A stretch of DNA of 64,000 nucleotides from Aporrectodea caliginosa (taxonomy: Eukaryota > Annelida > Clitellata > Crassiclitellata > Lumbricidae): positions 963,001-1,027,000 of the forward strand of contig JACEVL010001642.1 in assembly GCA_020284085.1 (NCBI GenBank). The letters are read 5' to 3'. The position numbers and the translations under genes were made by a program. The notes under the pieces are model-generated. The model was given only the letters and a program-made list of their open reading frames with translations, ran no database searches and was not told where the DNA came from. Shown here piece after piece: positions 32,301-44,529 of this stretch. How positions within the stretch are numbered: position 1 is the stretch's first letter; each line of letters starts with the position of its first letter.

Positions 32301-35300
32301 TTTCCAGTAAGTCGACGTGCCTGTGTCCAAAAAACTGACCAGCAATAACGCCCTCATACCTACAAAGAAATAGGGCAAAAACTGCAGTACATTAAGGGCA
32401 ATATAGGGTAAGGTAGAAAGGTAGTCCCTCAAGCAAACCAAAAGAGGCAGCCATGGATAGGAACTGTTAACGACTTCAATTTCTTAGCCTTGGCATACAA
32501 GGGTGGGCGGCCAATCCTATCTCCTGCTGCCTGACCAGTCAGTGAATTGCCCAGTGCAACAGAAAGCTATAAACAGTTGTCTGCTCACTCTGCTGTTATG
32601 ATGATTTGAAACTAAAATTTCAGGACTAACAGTCCAGCACTGAGCAAGCCACCCAGTAACTATCGTTCAACCCAATGGGGCAAAATTAGATCAGAGAGAA
32701 ATACCAAAGTACCAGATGGTAACTTATTCTGCAGGTCACTACTTTACCTTCTTTACCTTCTTATAAATGGTGTTACCTTAAGTAGAGTAATGTAAGACAA
32801 GGAAAGATAAACTCACGTAGGGTAGGTGGAAGTATGGAAAGGTAACTCCAGTAAAGTAGAGTAAAGTGAAGTAAGGAACGGCAGGGCAAGCTAGGTGGGG
32901 TAAAGTAAGAATAGATCAGAAAGGGTAGGGAATGGCATGAAGGATGAAAAGAATTTAGCCAGAGACAAACTAAACAAAACAGTCTGACAAGATAAAAATT
33001 TCTGAAATAAAGAAAACAAATTATATGAAATTTAGGCCATTTACCGATTAACTATCTGATAATAGTTCCAACTCCAGGTTCGGAAGCATTCTGGGCTTCC
33101 AGGTGGAATGTGTCCAACAATATGAACCTAAAATCAGAGAAGACAACACATGTATGAGACATTTTTAAATTGTAATCTCAAAATCTCTAAAGCGCTACTC
33201 TACATCTAAGCGCAGGGCATCAACTAATTCACAAGTGCTGCATCAAGTCTGGAAATGTAATGTATTAAATGCAATGTAGAGTAACAGACACTTATTATAT
33301 AGTGCCTCTTAAGCACTTCCAAAAACCAAATAAGTAACCGTAATTTATAACTTCTATTTTGCCAGTGTCTAATGCCCAAGGTATCAACCGATGGCATACC
33401 ATAATCAAGCATTTGTTAGCATGCTAGAAGTCCATGGCCTGAACAAGGAATCATACGCATGCCGACACTTGCAGATTGTAATTCATAACATTTACAACAA
33501 TTTGTGGAGTAAAGCCTTGATTTACAAGTTAATCATACACTATAAGGCGTGCATGATAGCCTTGTGGTCAGCGTGGTATTGGTTACAACGACAGACTCAA
33601 TTTAAACTGGTGTTTCACTAAAAAGTGCTACCATTTTGTAAGGTAATAACATCTTGAAGGCAAGGCGCATCTGTCTTTCAGTCTCGGGACTTCGTGGACC
33701 TCTACTGATCCCGTCTAATGAATCTGGCAAAATGTGTAGAAGTCATTAGATTATATTATATACGTGGAGTCTAACACTTCACAGTAGTGGCTGCATATTG
33801 GGTTTTCACTCCACTTACTCTTCATAAACTATATGCCGATGTACTGTTTTGTACTGCAATCAGAAATTTAAGTACAGCCGCTACATGGAAATCATCACCT
33901 TTTCACTGTTAGTTTCAGCTTGCTGTAGGACGCTGATCAGCCATGAGAGTTCATTAGCTGGATCAGTTGAGTTGAGAAATAACCACCTACCAGGTCAAAA
34001 ACACAATGTACCAGTTAGTAAATGGTAAGATAATTTCATCTGATATGCCTGTCCATTCACTCATTCATCCATCCATCTATTGGTCCATATATTCACCCAT
34101 CAACCCACCACTCCATACGTTCATCCACATATCCATCCATCCATTAAGCTCACTTATTCATCATTCACCCCTTTAAAATGATTTAATTTTTTATTTATAT
34201 ACTTTTTTAACATTATGACAAAAATATAACGTCTACCAACCAGTTTCCTGAGCTACAGTAGTTGTCATTAAGCGAGATTATACGAAATCCTGGTTTGACT
34301 AAAGTTGTGTAAAATCCACCTCTGTAAGTTTGCACAAAAGAAAATATCAACAATTCACTTAAAACAGTGGTTTTCAATTACCTCAAACCATTTACAAGTC
34401 TCGAGAGTCAGCCAGCCACTGTTATATAATATGTACTAAATTAAGAAGCCGTTAACAAGCCGTTTACACACTGCTTTTCAGAAGTGTTTTGACACATACA
34501 TATTATTATTAGTAAGCAAATATTAAGCAACACCATCCAATGACCAAGCATCAATCAATGGCGTTGAGCAACTGTAAGCGAAAAAACTTGCTTGCAACAC
34601 AGTAACGGTCTCAGGGGAGGATGCTCAAACCCATACTTTCTGTGTTACAGAACGAGCACTCTAACCAATTGGCAACCGCTCAGACAGACAGTCTCATGCA
34701 TTATCCTGTATATATACTCTAATCTAATGACTTCTATAGTGCCATAATCATATTGCAACCCAAGGCTTCACGCAAAAGCGCATTCAATATCGAATCTGTT
34801 GGAGAAGCCAGGTTGCAATCTGATACATCCAAAGAGTTATGTTAATTATGTGTTAATGCCCAGTTAATTAGTAAATCAGTCAACCAGTAAGTCAGTCAAA
34901 AAATAAGTCAGTCAGTCAGTCGGTCGGTCGGTGGTGTCTAATGCACAAGGCATTAACATGACACACCAACACCAAGCTGTAATCAGGTCAAGTGCATTTA
35001 TCTGACCCCACTCTGCATAAATTACCATGTTGTCTGAAGGCTCTATGCAAATGCTTTGATACATACAAACATTTTGATCAGAGGCTGCCAAGCAACCTTC
35101 CTCTGCCTCTAACTTGCTTAAATTGAAGACCATTCTGTTCAACTGTTTTCTTTTAGCGGCTCTACATAAATACGCAGTTGCAACAATGATTAGGATAATA
35201 TGACCAGTTCTACCTGAGGATGGTGTCTGCCGTGTCTTTCGGCAGCCAGTTCCTCCAGCTTTGGTAGAGACCTTCGTACAGCCATGTCGTGGACTGGTTC

Positions 35301-37931
35301 GACTTTCCAAACGATGGAGGTTGAAAACTGCAGTAAGAAAACACTCTCAAATCATGCCACTAACAGAAAAATGAAGGTAATGGAAGTCATCACATTCTTC
35401 CAGTAGTCTACCCATGCATTAAAATATCATCCATCCATCTACTTCCATGCATGCATGCTTGCACCCACCCTATCATCCGTGCACCCATCCCACCTTCCAT
35501 CCATGCCCCCAAGAATCCATCCATCCTACAATGCATCCATCCATCCTTTTCTCCCCTCTATTCCTTCCTCCACTAACCCACTGATCCTTTCTCCCATCTC
35601 CCTCACTCTCTCCATCCACCCATTTCTAACTCCAGCCATTCCTGCCTCCATCCCTTCCTCCTACTCTTCCTCCTAACTTCCCTTCCTTCTGCCCCTCCAT
35701 CCATCCTCCAGCCATCCAACCTTTCCTTCCTCCATTCCTCCCTCAATGCACCTATCCACACATCCATCGACCTCTTCCTCCATCCACCCATTCGTCCATC
35801 CACTAACCCACCCAAAACGAACCAATCCGAGGTCCATACACATTTATTCTCGTTGCTTTCCCTTACCTGTTAACTGGCACAGTCTCATGATTCCCAACAG
35901 CCGAATAAACCGCAGTCTTTGGAAAGTACTTCTGGAAGAGATCCGTGAGGTATTCAAGACTTCGCAAATGTTCCGCCCGACTTTGGTTCCAGACCATGTG
36001 ACTTGGCAAGTCACCCGTCCACAGAATGTAGTCGAACTAAGATCATAAACGATCAAAGGCTTACTATTTGATCATACAATGGCTAATTTAATCGATCAAT
36101 GATCATTTGATCATTGATAGATTAAATTAGCCATTGTATGACAAACCAAATGGCCGATCATTATAGATCGATTACTCGAGTCACATTTCTCAGCCTCTCA
36201 AATAAACTCAAAGCTGCAACGTAACCATAGCAACTAGCTTTGCATTGAAATTGATCATGAAGAGGAAAAACCTAAAATCTCACAATGCACTCCATGACAT
36301 TAACATTAAAATAAAGCTTTCTAATAAATGACATCAAACATTTTAAAAAAGGATCCACCAACATGCATAGTCTGGGAATAATTTAAAAAAATTATTAATT
36401 TAATTCTAATTTTAACTTATTGTTTCTAATTTTAATTTTTAATTTCTTAAATTTAATTTTAATTGTACAGGATGCACCAACTTGTGTAGCCTGAGATAAA
36501 TTCTGAAACAAATGTTCCAAGGTCCAACTTGGAATGTCACAATTTCGATAATCTCCCCATTTTCCAGCAGGTTCACCTTCTGAAAGCCAAAACACAAATC
36601 TAATCTACTCTAATCCAATGATTTCTATAACACCATTATCATAATAATTTATTATTATTACCCGCTTATAAAGCGCCACTATCTAATGATCAATTGTGAG
36701 TGAAGGACTTGCTGAAGATACCTACACAACCACTCCAGGGAAGAAGGCTAGAATCCATGCTCCTACACAGTGGGCACTCTCACCAATCAGTTACCATGTT
36801 CCACAAAGAACATGGCATGAATTGCTAATCACTTCGAATGACTAAAGTAGGGAACAAAGTGATAGTGAACTGATACTGAATATGATGATACACAACAAAG
36901 ATATCTTGTATGTAAACTGATAAATATGATAACAAAATATATTGTAATGTAAATGCTATACCTAAAATAAAATAAGCTTGTTGTTACACTCACATAATAA
37001 AGGAACACCTTTTGATGCTGCCTTACCTAATTTCCTTACCTTATTTATCTTACCTTAACTTACCTTGTCTTACCTAGTTTTGGCTATAATTAACTGCTGC
37101 AGGCTTGAAACTCACTTGGTTCTCCATCTTGGCAACAGAGTGGCTTCCCGCACTCGGCGTTTGAACCCGGCTTGTATAGGAAGTCCACGTGGATATCACT
37201 CAGATGGAGAACCCGAAGTTTTGGCAATCCAGGCTAAAAGAGAGAACAAGAAAAATGAGATCAAACCATCATCATTATTATTAACAATCAATATATAAAA
37301 AAAATCATGCAATCAATCAATCAATCAATCAAGCAATTAAGCACTTTATGGTTTTAATATTCAATCCAAGGTTAAGTGTAATCTCTCTTTAGACAAAAAA
37401 TGTGCCATTCAAACAATCAGTCAGTCAATCAATTCATTCATTTATTTTTCACTCATAGCATTTGTGTCATGGACCTTCAATATCTATTCAGAACTGCCCC
37501 AACAAAAAAATAATGTTTTCATGCATATGTGCCAAAATTCATGTGGCATTCCAGGCCAGAAGATCAAGCAGATCGTGACAGAGGCGATTCCACATCAATG
37601 GCCCAACCACTCCACAGTCTCTATTTTGTCAACATTTACAAGCCATTCCTTAAGGCTTAAGATCACAGTTTTCAGTTGTCATGTTTTAATTATAATCAGA
37701 ATTTCTGAGCCAAAACTAGTGCTATAGAAGTTCTTGAAAAACGAATAAAAATCTGACCTTTGGTGGCTTCAATGGATTAACCGGAGGTTTTGGAATGTTT
37801 GGGAATGTGACGTTCCACTCCAGCTTCGGGCCTGGCTCTCCACTGCACCTGGTGTTGAGAAGCACTCCACAGATGTAGTCAGCGGATGCTGTCTGGCTGC
37901 TGAGGTGGGACAGAACATACAACACCTCCTC
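29384..37931 (-). CDS. SMPD1: Acid sphingomyelinase (sphingomyelin phosphodiesterase 1), 12 exons, 5' incomplete
   Basis: Hydrolyses sphingomyelin to ceramide and phosphocholine in lysosomes or outside the cell, using two Zn ions. Exons, 5' to 3' on the minus strand: 37758-37931, 37116-37233, 36482-36579, 35867-36036, 35214-35327, 34241-34321, 33899-33986, 33045-33127, 32167-32359, 31433-31522, 30683-30777, 29384-29576. All junctions are GT-AG and phases join without a break, giving 498 residues and a stop. Residues 1-40 are the second half of the saposin-B domain, 41-62 a Pro-rich linker ([12 protein letters not shown]). Metal ligands by family knowledge: D71 and H73 (LSDIHVD), D139 (WTGDLPSH), N179 (GNHE), H287 (GHIPP), H321 and H323 (FFGHRHVD). 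The Cys-rich C-terminal part is present. The saposin domain distinguishes it from SMPDL3 proteins. The signal peptide and first saposin half (roughly 130 residues) must lie upstream of 37931 and were not found. Introns carry SINEs and a MITE but no exon is disrupted. Confidence 0.93.
29683..30083. mobile_element. hAT-type MITE in the last SMPD1 intron
   Basis: 401 bp bounded by CAGTGGTTTCCAAAC and, on the other end, GCTTGGGAACCACTG (imperfect TIRs), with an exact 8-bp target duplication CACTAGAA (29675-29682 and 30084-30091). The CAGTGGTTCCCAA end is typical of hAT elements. There is no transposase frame; the G-rich internal ORF at 29866-30096 is not convincing. Confidence 0.9.
30851..31098 (+). 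mobile_element. SINE family D, tRNA-like head, (GAT)n tail
   Basis: Head GGGCTGTGCGATAGTCTAGG, box-B-like GGGGATTCAAATCCCC, body, then (GAT)n at 31077-31098. Seen once in this window; the SINE class is inferred from the promoter boxes and tail. Lies in the SMPD1 intron between 30777 and 31433. Confidence 0.65.
31099..31292 (-). mobile_element. SINE related to family B, (ATC)n tail, tail-to-tail with SINE D
   Basis: On the minus strand the head GGTGGTGTAGCGGTATGTTC and box B GCAGGTTCGAATCTACC resemble SINE B, but the body (GCCACGGGAAACCACC...) differs and the tail is (CAT)n. It shares the GAT/ATC tract with SINE D. Confidence 0.65.
34511..34690 (-). mobile_element. SINE family G, tRNA-Val-like head (intronic)
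   Basis: Minus-strand head GGTTGCCAATTGGTTAGAGT GCTCG with an AAC-type anticodon-like loop (TTCTGTAACACAGAA). The core contains GCAAG...TTCGCTTACAGTTGCTCA. Related copies: 36657-36800, 40441-40562 and 42437-42550. Confidence 0.65.
35430..35830. repeat. Degenerate CATC/CTTCC pyrimidine-rich tract in SMPD1 intron
   Basis: Simple-sequence-like CCATCC/TCCTTCC runs between the exons ending at 35327 and starting at 35867. Frames of the HPSHLPS type are artefacts. Confidence 0.8.
36071..36141. repeat. 71-bp near-perfect palindrome in SMPD1 intron
   Basis: Arms of about 34 bp with one mismatch (ATACAATGGCTAATTTAATC on the left, GATTAAATTAGCCATTGTAT on the right) around a tiny centre near 36106. It lies 35 bp upstream of the exon at 35867-36036. 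It could be a folded-back or minimal TIR element. Confidence 0.8.
36657..36800 (-). mobile_element. SINE family G copy (intronic, degraded)
   Basis: Minus-strand ACTGATTGGTGAGAGTGCCC head and CAGCAAGTCCTTCACTCACA core, ending at GGCGCTTTATAAGCGGG. Between SMPD1 exons 37116-37233 and 36482-36579. Confidence 0.6.
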
Positions 37932-39545
37932 CTGAAATAGAATGATGATGCTGATGATGACGGTTATTGCAGCTATTTTAATCACAAAAACAAGGAGTAG
38001 AAGTTGTAACGCCGATTTTAATTCAGTGTAACATTAAAACATGTTAAATTTTATCCTCACATCAGCCCCCAACAATTCTACAACAATTGTACAACCCAAC
38101 CTACACCCACAAAAGCGGTTTGGATTCACCCTTCCAGCCTGTATTCTAAAACGGTACTGTACAGACAAAGACAATCAGATGACCTCATTGAATGATAAGA
38201 TGTCCAAAGGCCGACGTGAATTCACCCCTTGGCCATCCGTCCGAAAGCTTTGGGGAGCCCCCAGCACCCCAAACTCTAAATTAGCATAATACGATAACGG
38301 AAAGAAATGTGTGCACGATTAAGACACAATTTTGCGTAGGCTACATTTTTGCCCTACAACTTCATAGTATTATTCTTTAATGCAACTAGAACAATACTCC
38401 TCGTATCACTATGAAAAATGATACGGAAATACAACAGATGTTTCCACTTTGGTTCTAATAAATGACTATCTTCTGCTCGAGTCCGTCCTTGTTACTCACT
38501 ATACAACGCGAAGCATAAAGCTTATTATATATTTCTGTTAGAAAACGTTTTAAAGGTGTCTTTTACCAGAGCGCTGCAGTATAATACTGCTTAACGACAT
38601 TTTATGGCTGACAATATTACAATGTTACAATATTACTATCATTCAACTTTAGTTTTTCAATATTGCATATAGTATGGTTTGGTTAATGTACATGAACAGT
38701 TTAAAGGAATACCTGAATCAATTATAATACATGTATGCTTTGTTAGTTAATGAAATTTGTCAGGACATAATAATCACAGACAGTATGAAATGAAATACTT
38801 TATGTTCTCATCTGCAGGCGTTTGATTGGCTCTACAACATGTTGTGTAGTGGCGGAGTTCCGTGGTCGTTTGCCGCGGTCGTTTACTGCAGTACATACCT
38901 TAAACCGTGAAGAATATGCATCTCTTTCAAACGTATAGTTTCATGTTTAACAGCGCATTGTCATAAAAAGGATAATTTTCACCGCCCTTCTCACAGGCTT
39001 TGGACTGGCGAAACTAGTCTTGGTGCACATAAAATCTGTTTTTGTAATGCCTAAACGTTCTTTATCACGTGTATAGAAAATTTTTGGAGGAAAGTACATA
39101 GAGAGGAAAAACCCTGGTAAGGGAAGACAAAAATAATAATATTAGTTAATGTCGAATTTATTGCGCGTTGGAGCAAATGAAGAACAAGAAAATAATGTGA
39201 ATAAAACGTCGACATTTATTCGTGATACATAAAATATACAATATGTTGACGAATTTTATCAGTAACTATATTTCTAAACTATGTTACTTATACCATTGTA
39301 GAATGGAGTAAAACACTTATTGCAGTACATACAATGACAATTTATTATTAGACACCTCTGAAACTTCTTCAGTTCATTTATATAAGACTGAAACAGTCCA
39401 TCGCAGTACTCATTTCCTTCATTTAAATAATGTTCATTAATATGAATTGAAACACAAAGCTTGAAGTAGACACCATAAAACACTCTTACAATATCTCCAA
39501 TATAATAGTGGAGATGGACATGGAAACTCTGACAGTGTCGTTATC
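37932..39545. other. Upstream of SMPD1 exons; no further exon recognised
   Basis: The missing saposin and signal-peptide exons should lie here or further right. No saposin-like Cys pattern with acceptable splice sites on the minus strand could be recognised by reading. Small frames such as 39274-39483 have no support. Confidence 0.4.
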
Positions 39546-40440
39546 GGGTGGTGTCAGTCCTTATCGCGGTTAAAGGAGGAGGGCGACACTATTTATCTTT
39601 GTTTTGATATAGAGTCGTTAAAAAAACTTACCGTATACAGTCGGTGGGAAGATGAAGCAGCTATGACGGAAAAGTTTGGCACCATAATTATAATTCAAAT
39701 AGATAGATATAAAAATTGGAGAGATAGACAGACAGATGCATAGCCAGATCAATACAAAGACAAACGTCTCAGACAGACACTTAGGCATTCACCTTCAGGC
39801 TCTGACTAGACGCAGCGCTCGTGAATAAACTGGTGCCCTGCGCATGGCTTTCGAGTGGCGCTTTAGAAGTTTGGAGTTTACGATTACGATTCATTTTACT
39901 CTTATGTAAATGAATATCGGTAAATCGCTAGCTAGATCTTGCGATCTTGTCGCAAGACGTCGCTAGACACTTTATAATAATAATTATAATACAAAACAGA
40001 GCTAACATTAAACACCTTTAATACGCTTCATAGCAGTTGTATATAAAAGTAAATCGCAAAAATCGCCGTTTTGTCGAAGAAGAAATTCAATGACGGTAAT
40101 TGAACTTAACGGCCCTGGAAGCCGTAAGATGTCACTAACTGTAAGACAACCATACTTAATGTTACGAAGGCCACCCAAACGAAGCAGCTACAGTAATTAG
40201 ACTTGAATAATCAGCTGAAGCTCTGGCCATTAATGAAATTGATGAACAGCCGTTAACTGAAAAGAACAGTTAACAATCATTGGTATCTAATTAATATATA
40301 ACAATACCTAAACTGTGTTAAAGGTGTGTAGTGAGAAAATTTGCATTATATGAAAGCGACTCTAAAGAAGTCACCATTATATGAAATGTGTTATTATCAT
40401 GACCTCATGCAAGACCGAGTATTATAATAATTATTATGCA

Positions 40441-40562
40441 TTTATTAAACGCCACTGTATAGTGATCAAGAATCATTCGATAGCGCTGAGCAATTGTGAG
40501 CGAAGGACTTGCTCAAGGTCACTACACAGAAACTGTGTAAGAGGAGGAGGTTCGAACTCGTA
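40441..40562 (-). mobile_element. SINE family G copy
   Basis: Minus strand: GAGTTCGAACCTCCTCCTC, then CTTGAGCAAGTCCTTCGCTC ACAATTGCTCA, ending CAGTGGCGTTTAATAAATG. The core is shared with SINE B. Confidence 0.7.
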
Positions 40563-40767
40563 CGCTTTGTCTATTGTAATAACAGTTTCCAATGTTTAAC
40601 GCCATCTTATGGCCGCCAGGACCGTTGACGTCGATCTCCTCCTTTCACCATGCTTTGGACTGGCATTACCATAGTACGTACAGTAGCAGAGTTATTATTA
40701 CTTTTAATTAATTTAATTTAATTAATTCACTGACATTTTATTGCACCAAAGACATTTTCTTTCCACT

Positions 40768-40991
40768 GGGGGGGCCGTGGCGCATTGGATAACATCTGGC
40801 ACAGAGACCGAGAGGTACCGAGTTCGAGCCCCCGTTGGGCGGATATGCTTTGTAGGCTGCTATTAGCGCCGTTGTATTGCAAGCTGTCTGTTCTGTTAGT
40901 AGTTAAGATTTCAATTGCATAACATGTAAATGTACATCGCAGTGCGTTTGTCAGGCGATTATTAAAGAAAAGATATTATTATTATTATTAC
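40768..40991 (+). mobile_element. SINE family A (copy 2)
   Basis: Complete head-to-tail copy: GCGCATTGGATAACATCTGG ... GAGTTCGAGCC ... GTCAGGCGATTATTAAAGAA AAGATATTATT plus TTA run. Confidence 0.85.
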
Positions 40992-42062
40992 TTTCCATAG
41001 GATTATGGAGGCTCTGATCCAGCGACTGTTTATTATTCAATACGATTTACCATGACAGTTGACGTAGTTAAAAACAATTAATTAGTTATTTTTCTTGATT
41101 GCAGATCTTCGTTCAATGACGTCGCTGGTTTGCAAGCGTATAATAGTTGGATAGTTGCTGTTTAACGACATACGTCATAGCAAAGATGATTAGCCCTCCT
41201 ACGCTCTATTCATTCCCCCATTACCTCACGGCCATCTTCCCCTCTTCTTCCCTTCTCCCTCTCTCTCCTTCTTTACATTTCTTACAAATTTGAAATGACT
41301 GTCAACTGCAACAAACGGACGACGTCACCAATTTATACAAATAAAACAATAAGTAATCATGGTAGAGTTAAGATATCAGATTCTATCTTTCTTGTTTTAG
41401 TTTCCAGTGTTTAGCGACATCTTGCGGCTGCCGGATATGTTTACGTCGCTCCACTTCCTGATCTATGGTTGGGGCTGACACCACCCCAAAACGGCTGTGA
41501 TGGAATTAACTATAACAACAAGGTGAATGAAAAGCATACAACTTCAAACTTAACTGCACTGTTTCTTTTAACATTGGTTGATACGTTTTAAGGGTGTCTA
41601 ATTAAAGAGCTGCTCTATTCGATGTTTTGCGACATCTTACGGTTGCCAGGTTTGACCTTACCTGAAATTTAAGTGTGCGCAGGATAACTTTTACAGTTTT
41701 TCGGAGCATTATTTTTTCGTGCTATAGGCCAACAAAGGCTATAAGTATTTATAATTCTTCGTGCAAGGCTAGTCTTGTTAAAGCGCGTTATAAATGTCTT
41801 ATTTTATTGTATTATATTGTATTATTTGCCCATACATTAACTCGTTGTGTTTAAATGAACACCACTGATTTAACGAGAGCAGCAGTCATCATAGACCTTC
41901 TAAAGACGCTTCATTACTTATCTTGGGGACACACTAAGCGTCAGAGAGAGCGAGTCTAAACCAGGGTCAATCGAAAGAGATTTTCTTGCGCTATCGTCCA
42001 GTTTACCAGAGTCGAGATTGCATGTTATGACAGCTACCCAAACGAAGCACTCACAGTATTAA

Positions 42063-42190
42063 GTAAGTAAGTAAGTGTGTTCTTTATTAAACGCTGGCAA
42101 AGGCACGGCGCTGTACATACAAAGTTATACAAAGTTATCAAATAGTAGAGGAAAAGTTAGACTGCATAATCACCTAAAGCCATTATGAAA
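42063..42190 (-). mobile_element. LINE 3' fragment with (TTAC)n tail
   Basis: The minus strand ends GCCAGCGTTTAATAAAGAAC ACACTTACTTACTTAC. Same tail design as 26741-27010 and 58390-59010. Confidence 0.55.
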
Positions 42191-42436
42191 ACTACGCAAT
42201 AGAAGTCATCATTTGTTATTATTATAAAGTAGTTCATCTCGCGCTGTCTACGATTTCTAACAGCATTGGCAGTTAACATCATTGGCAGTTGATCATTATA
42301 TATAGCAATACTAAAATGGTTAAAAGGTGTGTAATGAGAGAATTTGCATTATATGAAAGCGACGCTATCGAAGTCATGATTATATTATTATGTGTTATTA
42401 TCATGACCTCGTGAATATAATTATAATTGTTATTAT

Positions 42437-42550
42437 GCATTTAATAAGCGCCACTGCTTAGTGACCAAGAATCATTTGATGGCGCTGAGCAATTGTAAAC
42501 GAAAGACTTGCTCAAGTTCCATACACAGAAACCATCTCAGAGGAGGAGGT
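42437..42550 (-). mobile_element. SINE family G copy
   Basis: Close relative of 40441-40562 (GAGCAAGTCTTTCGTTTACA ATTGCTCAGCGCC). The flanks of the two copies are also similar (a VIVMTS-type frame and GCATTATATGAAAGCGAC upstream), so the region may be a duplicated block. Confidence 0.65.
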
Positions 42551-43467
42551 TCGTTTAGATTGACCTCATTTCTCCAGGTTTTTGGACAGGCATTACAAAA
42601 GTACGTACATGTTATTTCGCTTATTCGTTCTGTCTCTAGTTTCCTCTGTCGTTCTTTCTCTTAGTATTGACTCTGCCTTTGTTTAATAACTCTTAATAAC
42701 CTTAATAACTGTCGTTCCTTCATTTTATTTCGTCCATTGGTTCTGTCTCTAGTGGCAGAGTAATTAATTTTTAATTTAACTTAATTTAATTAATTCATTG
42801 GCATTTTATTGCACCAAAGGCAATTTGTTTCAACTTACCATAGGATTCTGGAGGTTCTCATCAAGCGACTGTTTATTATTCCAATCGTTTAACGACATCC
42901 TTTGGCCATCATGGCAGATGATGTAGTCAAAAACAATGCCTGAAGAAGGATGAGGGTGAAGTTAATAATCTTTTGTTATGACACAATGTTGTTAAACAAC
43001 AATTACAAAAATTCAGAGGAAGTCATGTGTGTGAAACATAAGCGACTTCATTTTCTTAACCTCGGCATAATATCCTCTACCTGCCGTCTCATCTTCCCAC
43101 CGACTGTGTGAGGTCTGTGTACTCATTATAGTAAGTGAAGCAGGAAACGTGTAACCTCTGTTAGCACGAAAGATGTCGCAAACTGACGAAGCCAACCTAA
43201 CCGGCGTCTCCCTTAGAAGCCAACGACTTTTGATGCCATAAATTAATTGCATTCCATCCAAAATTAACTCCAACTCCGTATTCGGATGGTGCCAGTTCTA
43301 ATCATTGACATCGGAGGAGGGTGACGCTAATTATCTTTGTTATGACAGCTCCTACCTCCCCGACAGTGGGACCCCCATATATGTGTTACCTTCGATAATG
43401 TGACCGAGAACTACAAGATGCGGTTAAAGTACTGGTTTCAACTCAAAGCTGTTCCTTTTTGGGCGCG

Positions 43468-43535
43468 TTCGAGTCGGGAGCGCCTCTGAGTAGTTTTCTT
43501 GAAGGGGCGCTATATAAATTCCCGAATGAATGAAT
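43468..43535 (+). mobile_element. SINE B tail fragment
   Basis: GAGTCGGGAGCGCCTCTGAG ... CTTGAAGGGGCGCTATATAA ATT followed by GAATGAATGAATA: only the 3' end of SINE B. Confidence 0.75.
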
Positions 43536-43915
43536 ACTAAGTATACTTATAAGCTAGATGACTAAGATTACTGGCTACTAAGTATGCTTATAAGCTAGAT
43601 GACTAAGATTACTGGTTACTAAGTATGCTTATAAGCTAGATGACTAAGATTACTGGTTACTAAGTATGCTTTTAAGCTAGATAACTAAGATTACTGGTTA
43701 CTAAGTATACTTATAAGCCAGATTGCTGGTTACTAGGTATACTTATAAGCCAGATTGCTGGTTATTAGGTATACTTATAAGCTAGAACATTAATATTACT
43801 GGTTACTAAGTATGCTTATAAGCTAGATGACTAAGATGACTGGTTACTAAGTATATTTATAAGCTAGATGACTAAGATGACTGGTTACGAAGTATGCTTA
43901 TAAGCTAGATACTGA
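43536..43915. repeat. 41-bp minisatellite
   Basis: About nine units built from CTAAGATTACTGGTTACTAA GTATGCTTATAAGCTAGATG A. Several are near-perfect; two in the middle (around 43690-43790) are shortened. No frame of interest. Confidence 0.9.
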
Positions 43916-44529
43916 CCGAGGTGACTCCCCAAGCGTTCGGCTGAGATAAGGCGGCGTTCCATGGACGCCCTTATGATGGGTTCGGTTCATCTTCTCACAG
44001 TAGTCGCGTCTCGCCCTACGAAGACATTATTTTACAAAACGATCACAACTTATGCTTTAACATTGCACGCATTGGTGATATAGAAGTGTCCAAATTTACG
44101 CCTACGATTACCTGTAGTCTGATGACTTTGGATAATAGTGCATTAACAATAACGCTTGAATTAGATACCATTAATTAGAGACATCATTGTATTATAACAC
44201 TGAGGAATGAAGCCGCAGATTAGTGAGAGCTGTAATATGCCAAAAAATAATCTTTGTCGGCGGCAACGGCCTCTGTTGTCATAAGCTGCCGTTAAACTGT
44301 GGATCCATCCATGCAGATTAGTTCAAATTGTACCAGAGGACGGTTTTCTCAAGGGTCAGAAATGTCGTTAAACGGTGTTTTGCGTGAATTGAGTAACTCA
44401 AAAACACACCTTTAATTATGTACCTTCAGTACTATATAGGTTTGTCAGACGCGTAAAATTTCATCTAACTGTTTGTTAGACTTTATATGTCAGGATACCT
44501 TACGGATTATTAAAACATCTCTAAATAAA

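Noticed and set aside
32163..32441. 92-residue minus-strand frame as a separate gene
   Set aside because: It is another frame of the SMPD1 exon at 32167-32359; the true frame encodes the FFGHRHVD motif.
34361..34436. Very short hAT-like element (CAGTGGTTTTCAA ... GCCACTG)
   Set aside because: No matching 8-bp target duplication could be found; probably coincidence.
39274..39483. Cys-containing 69-residue minus frame as the missing saposin exon
   Set aside because: The Cys spacing does not match a saposin domain and suitable splice sites in the needed phase were not seen.
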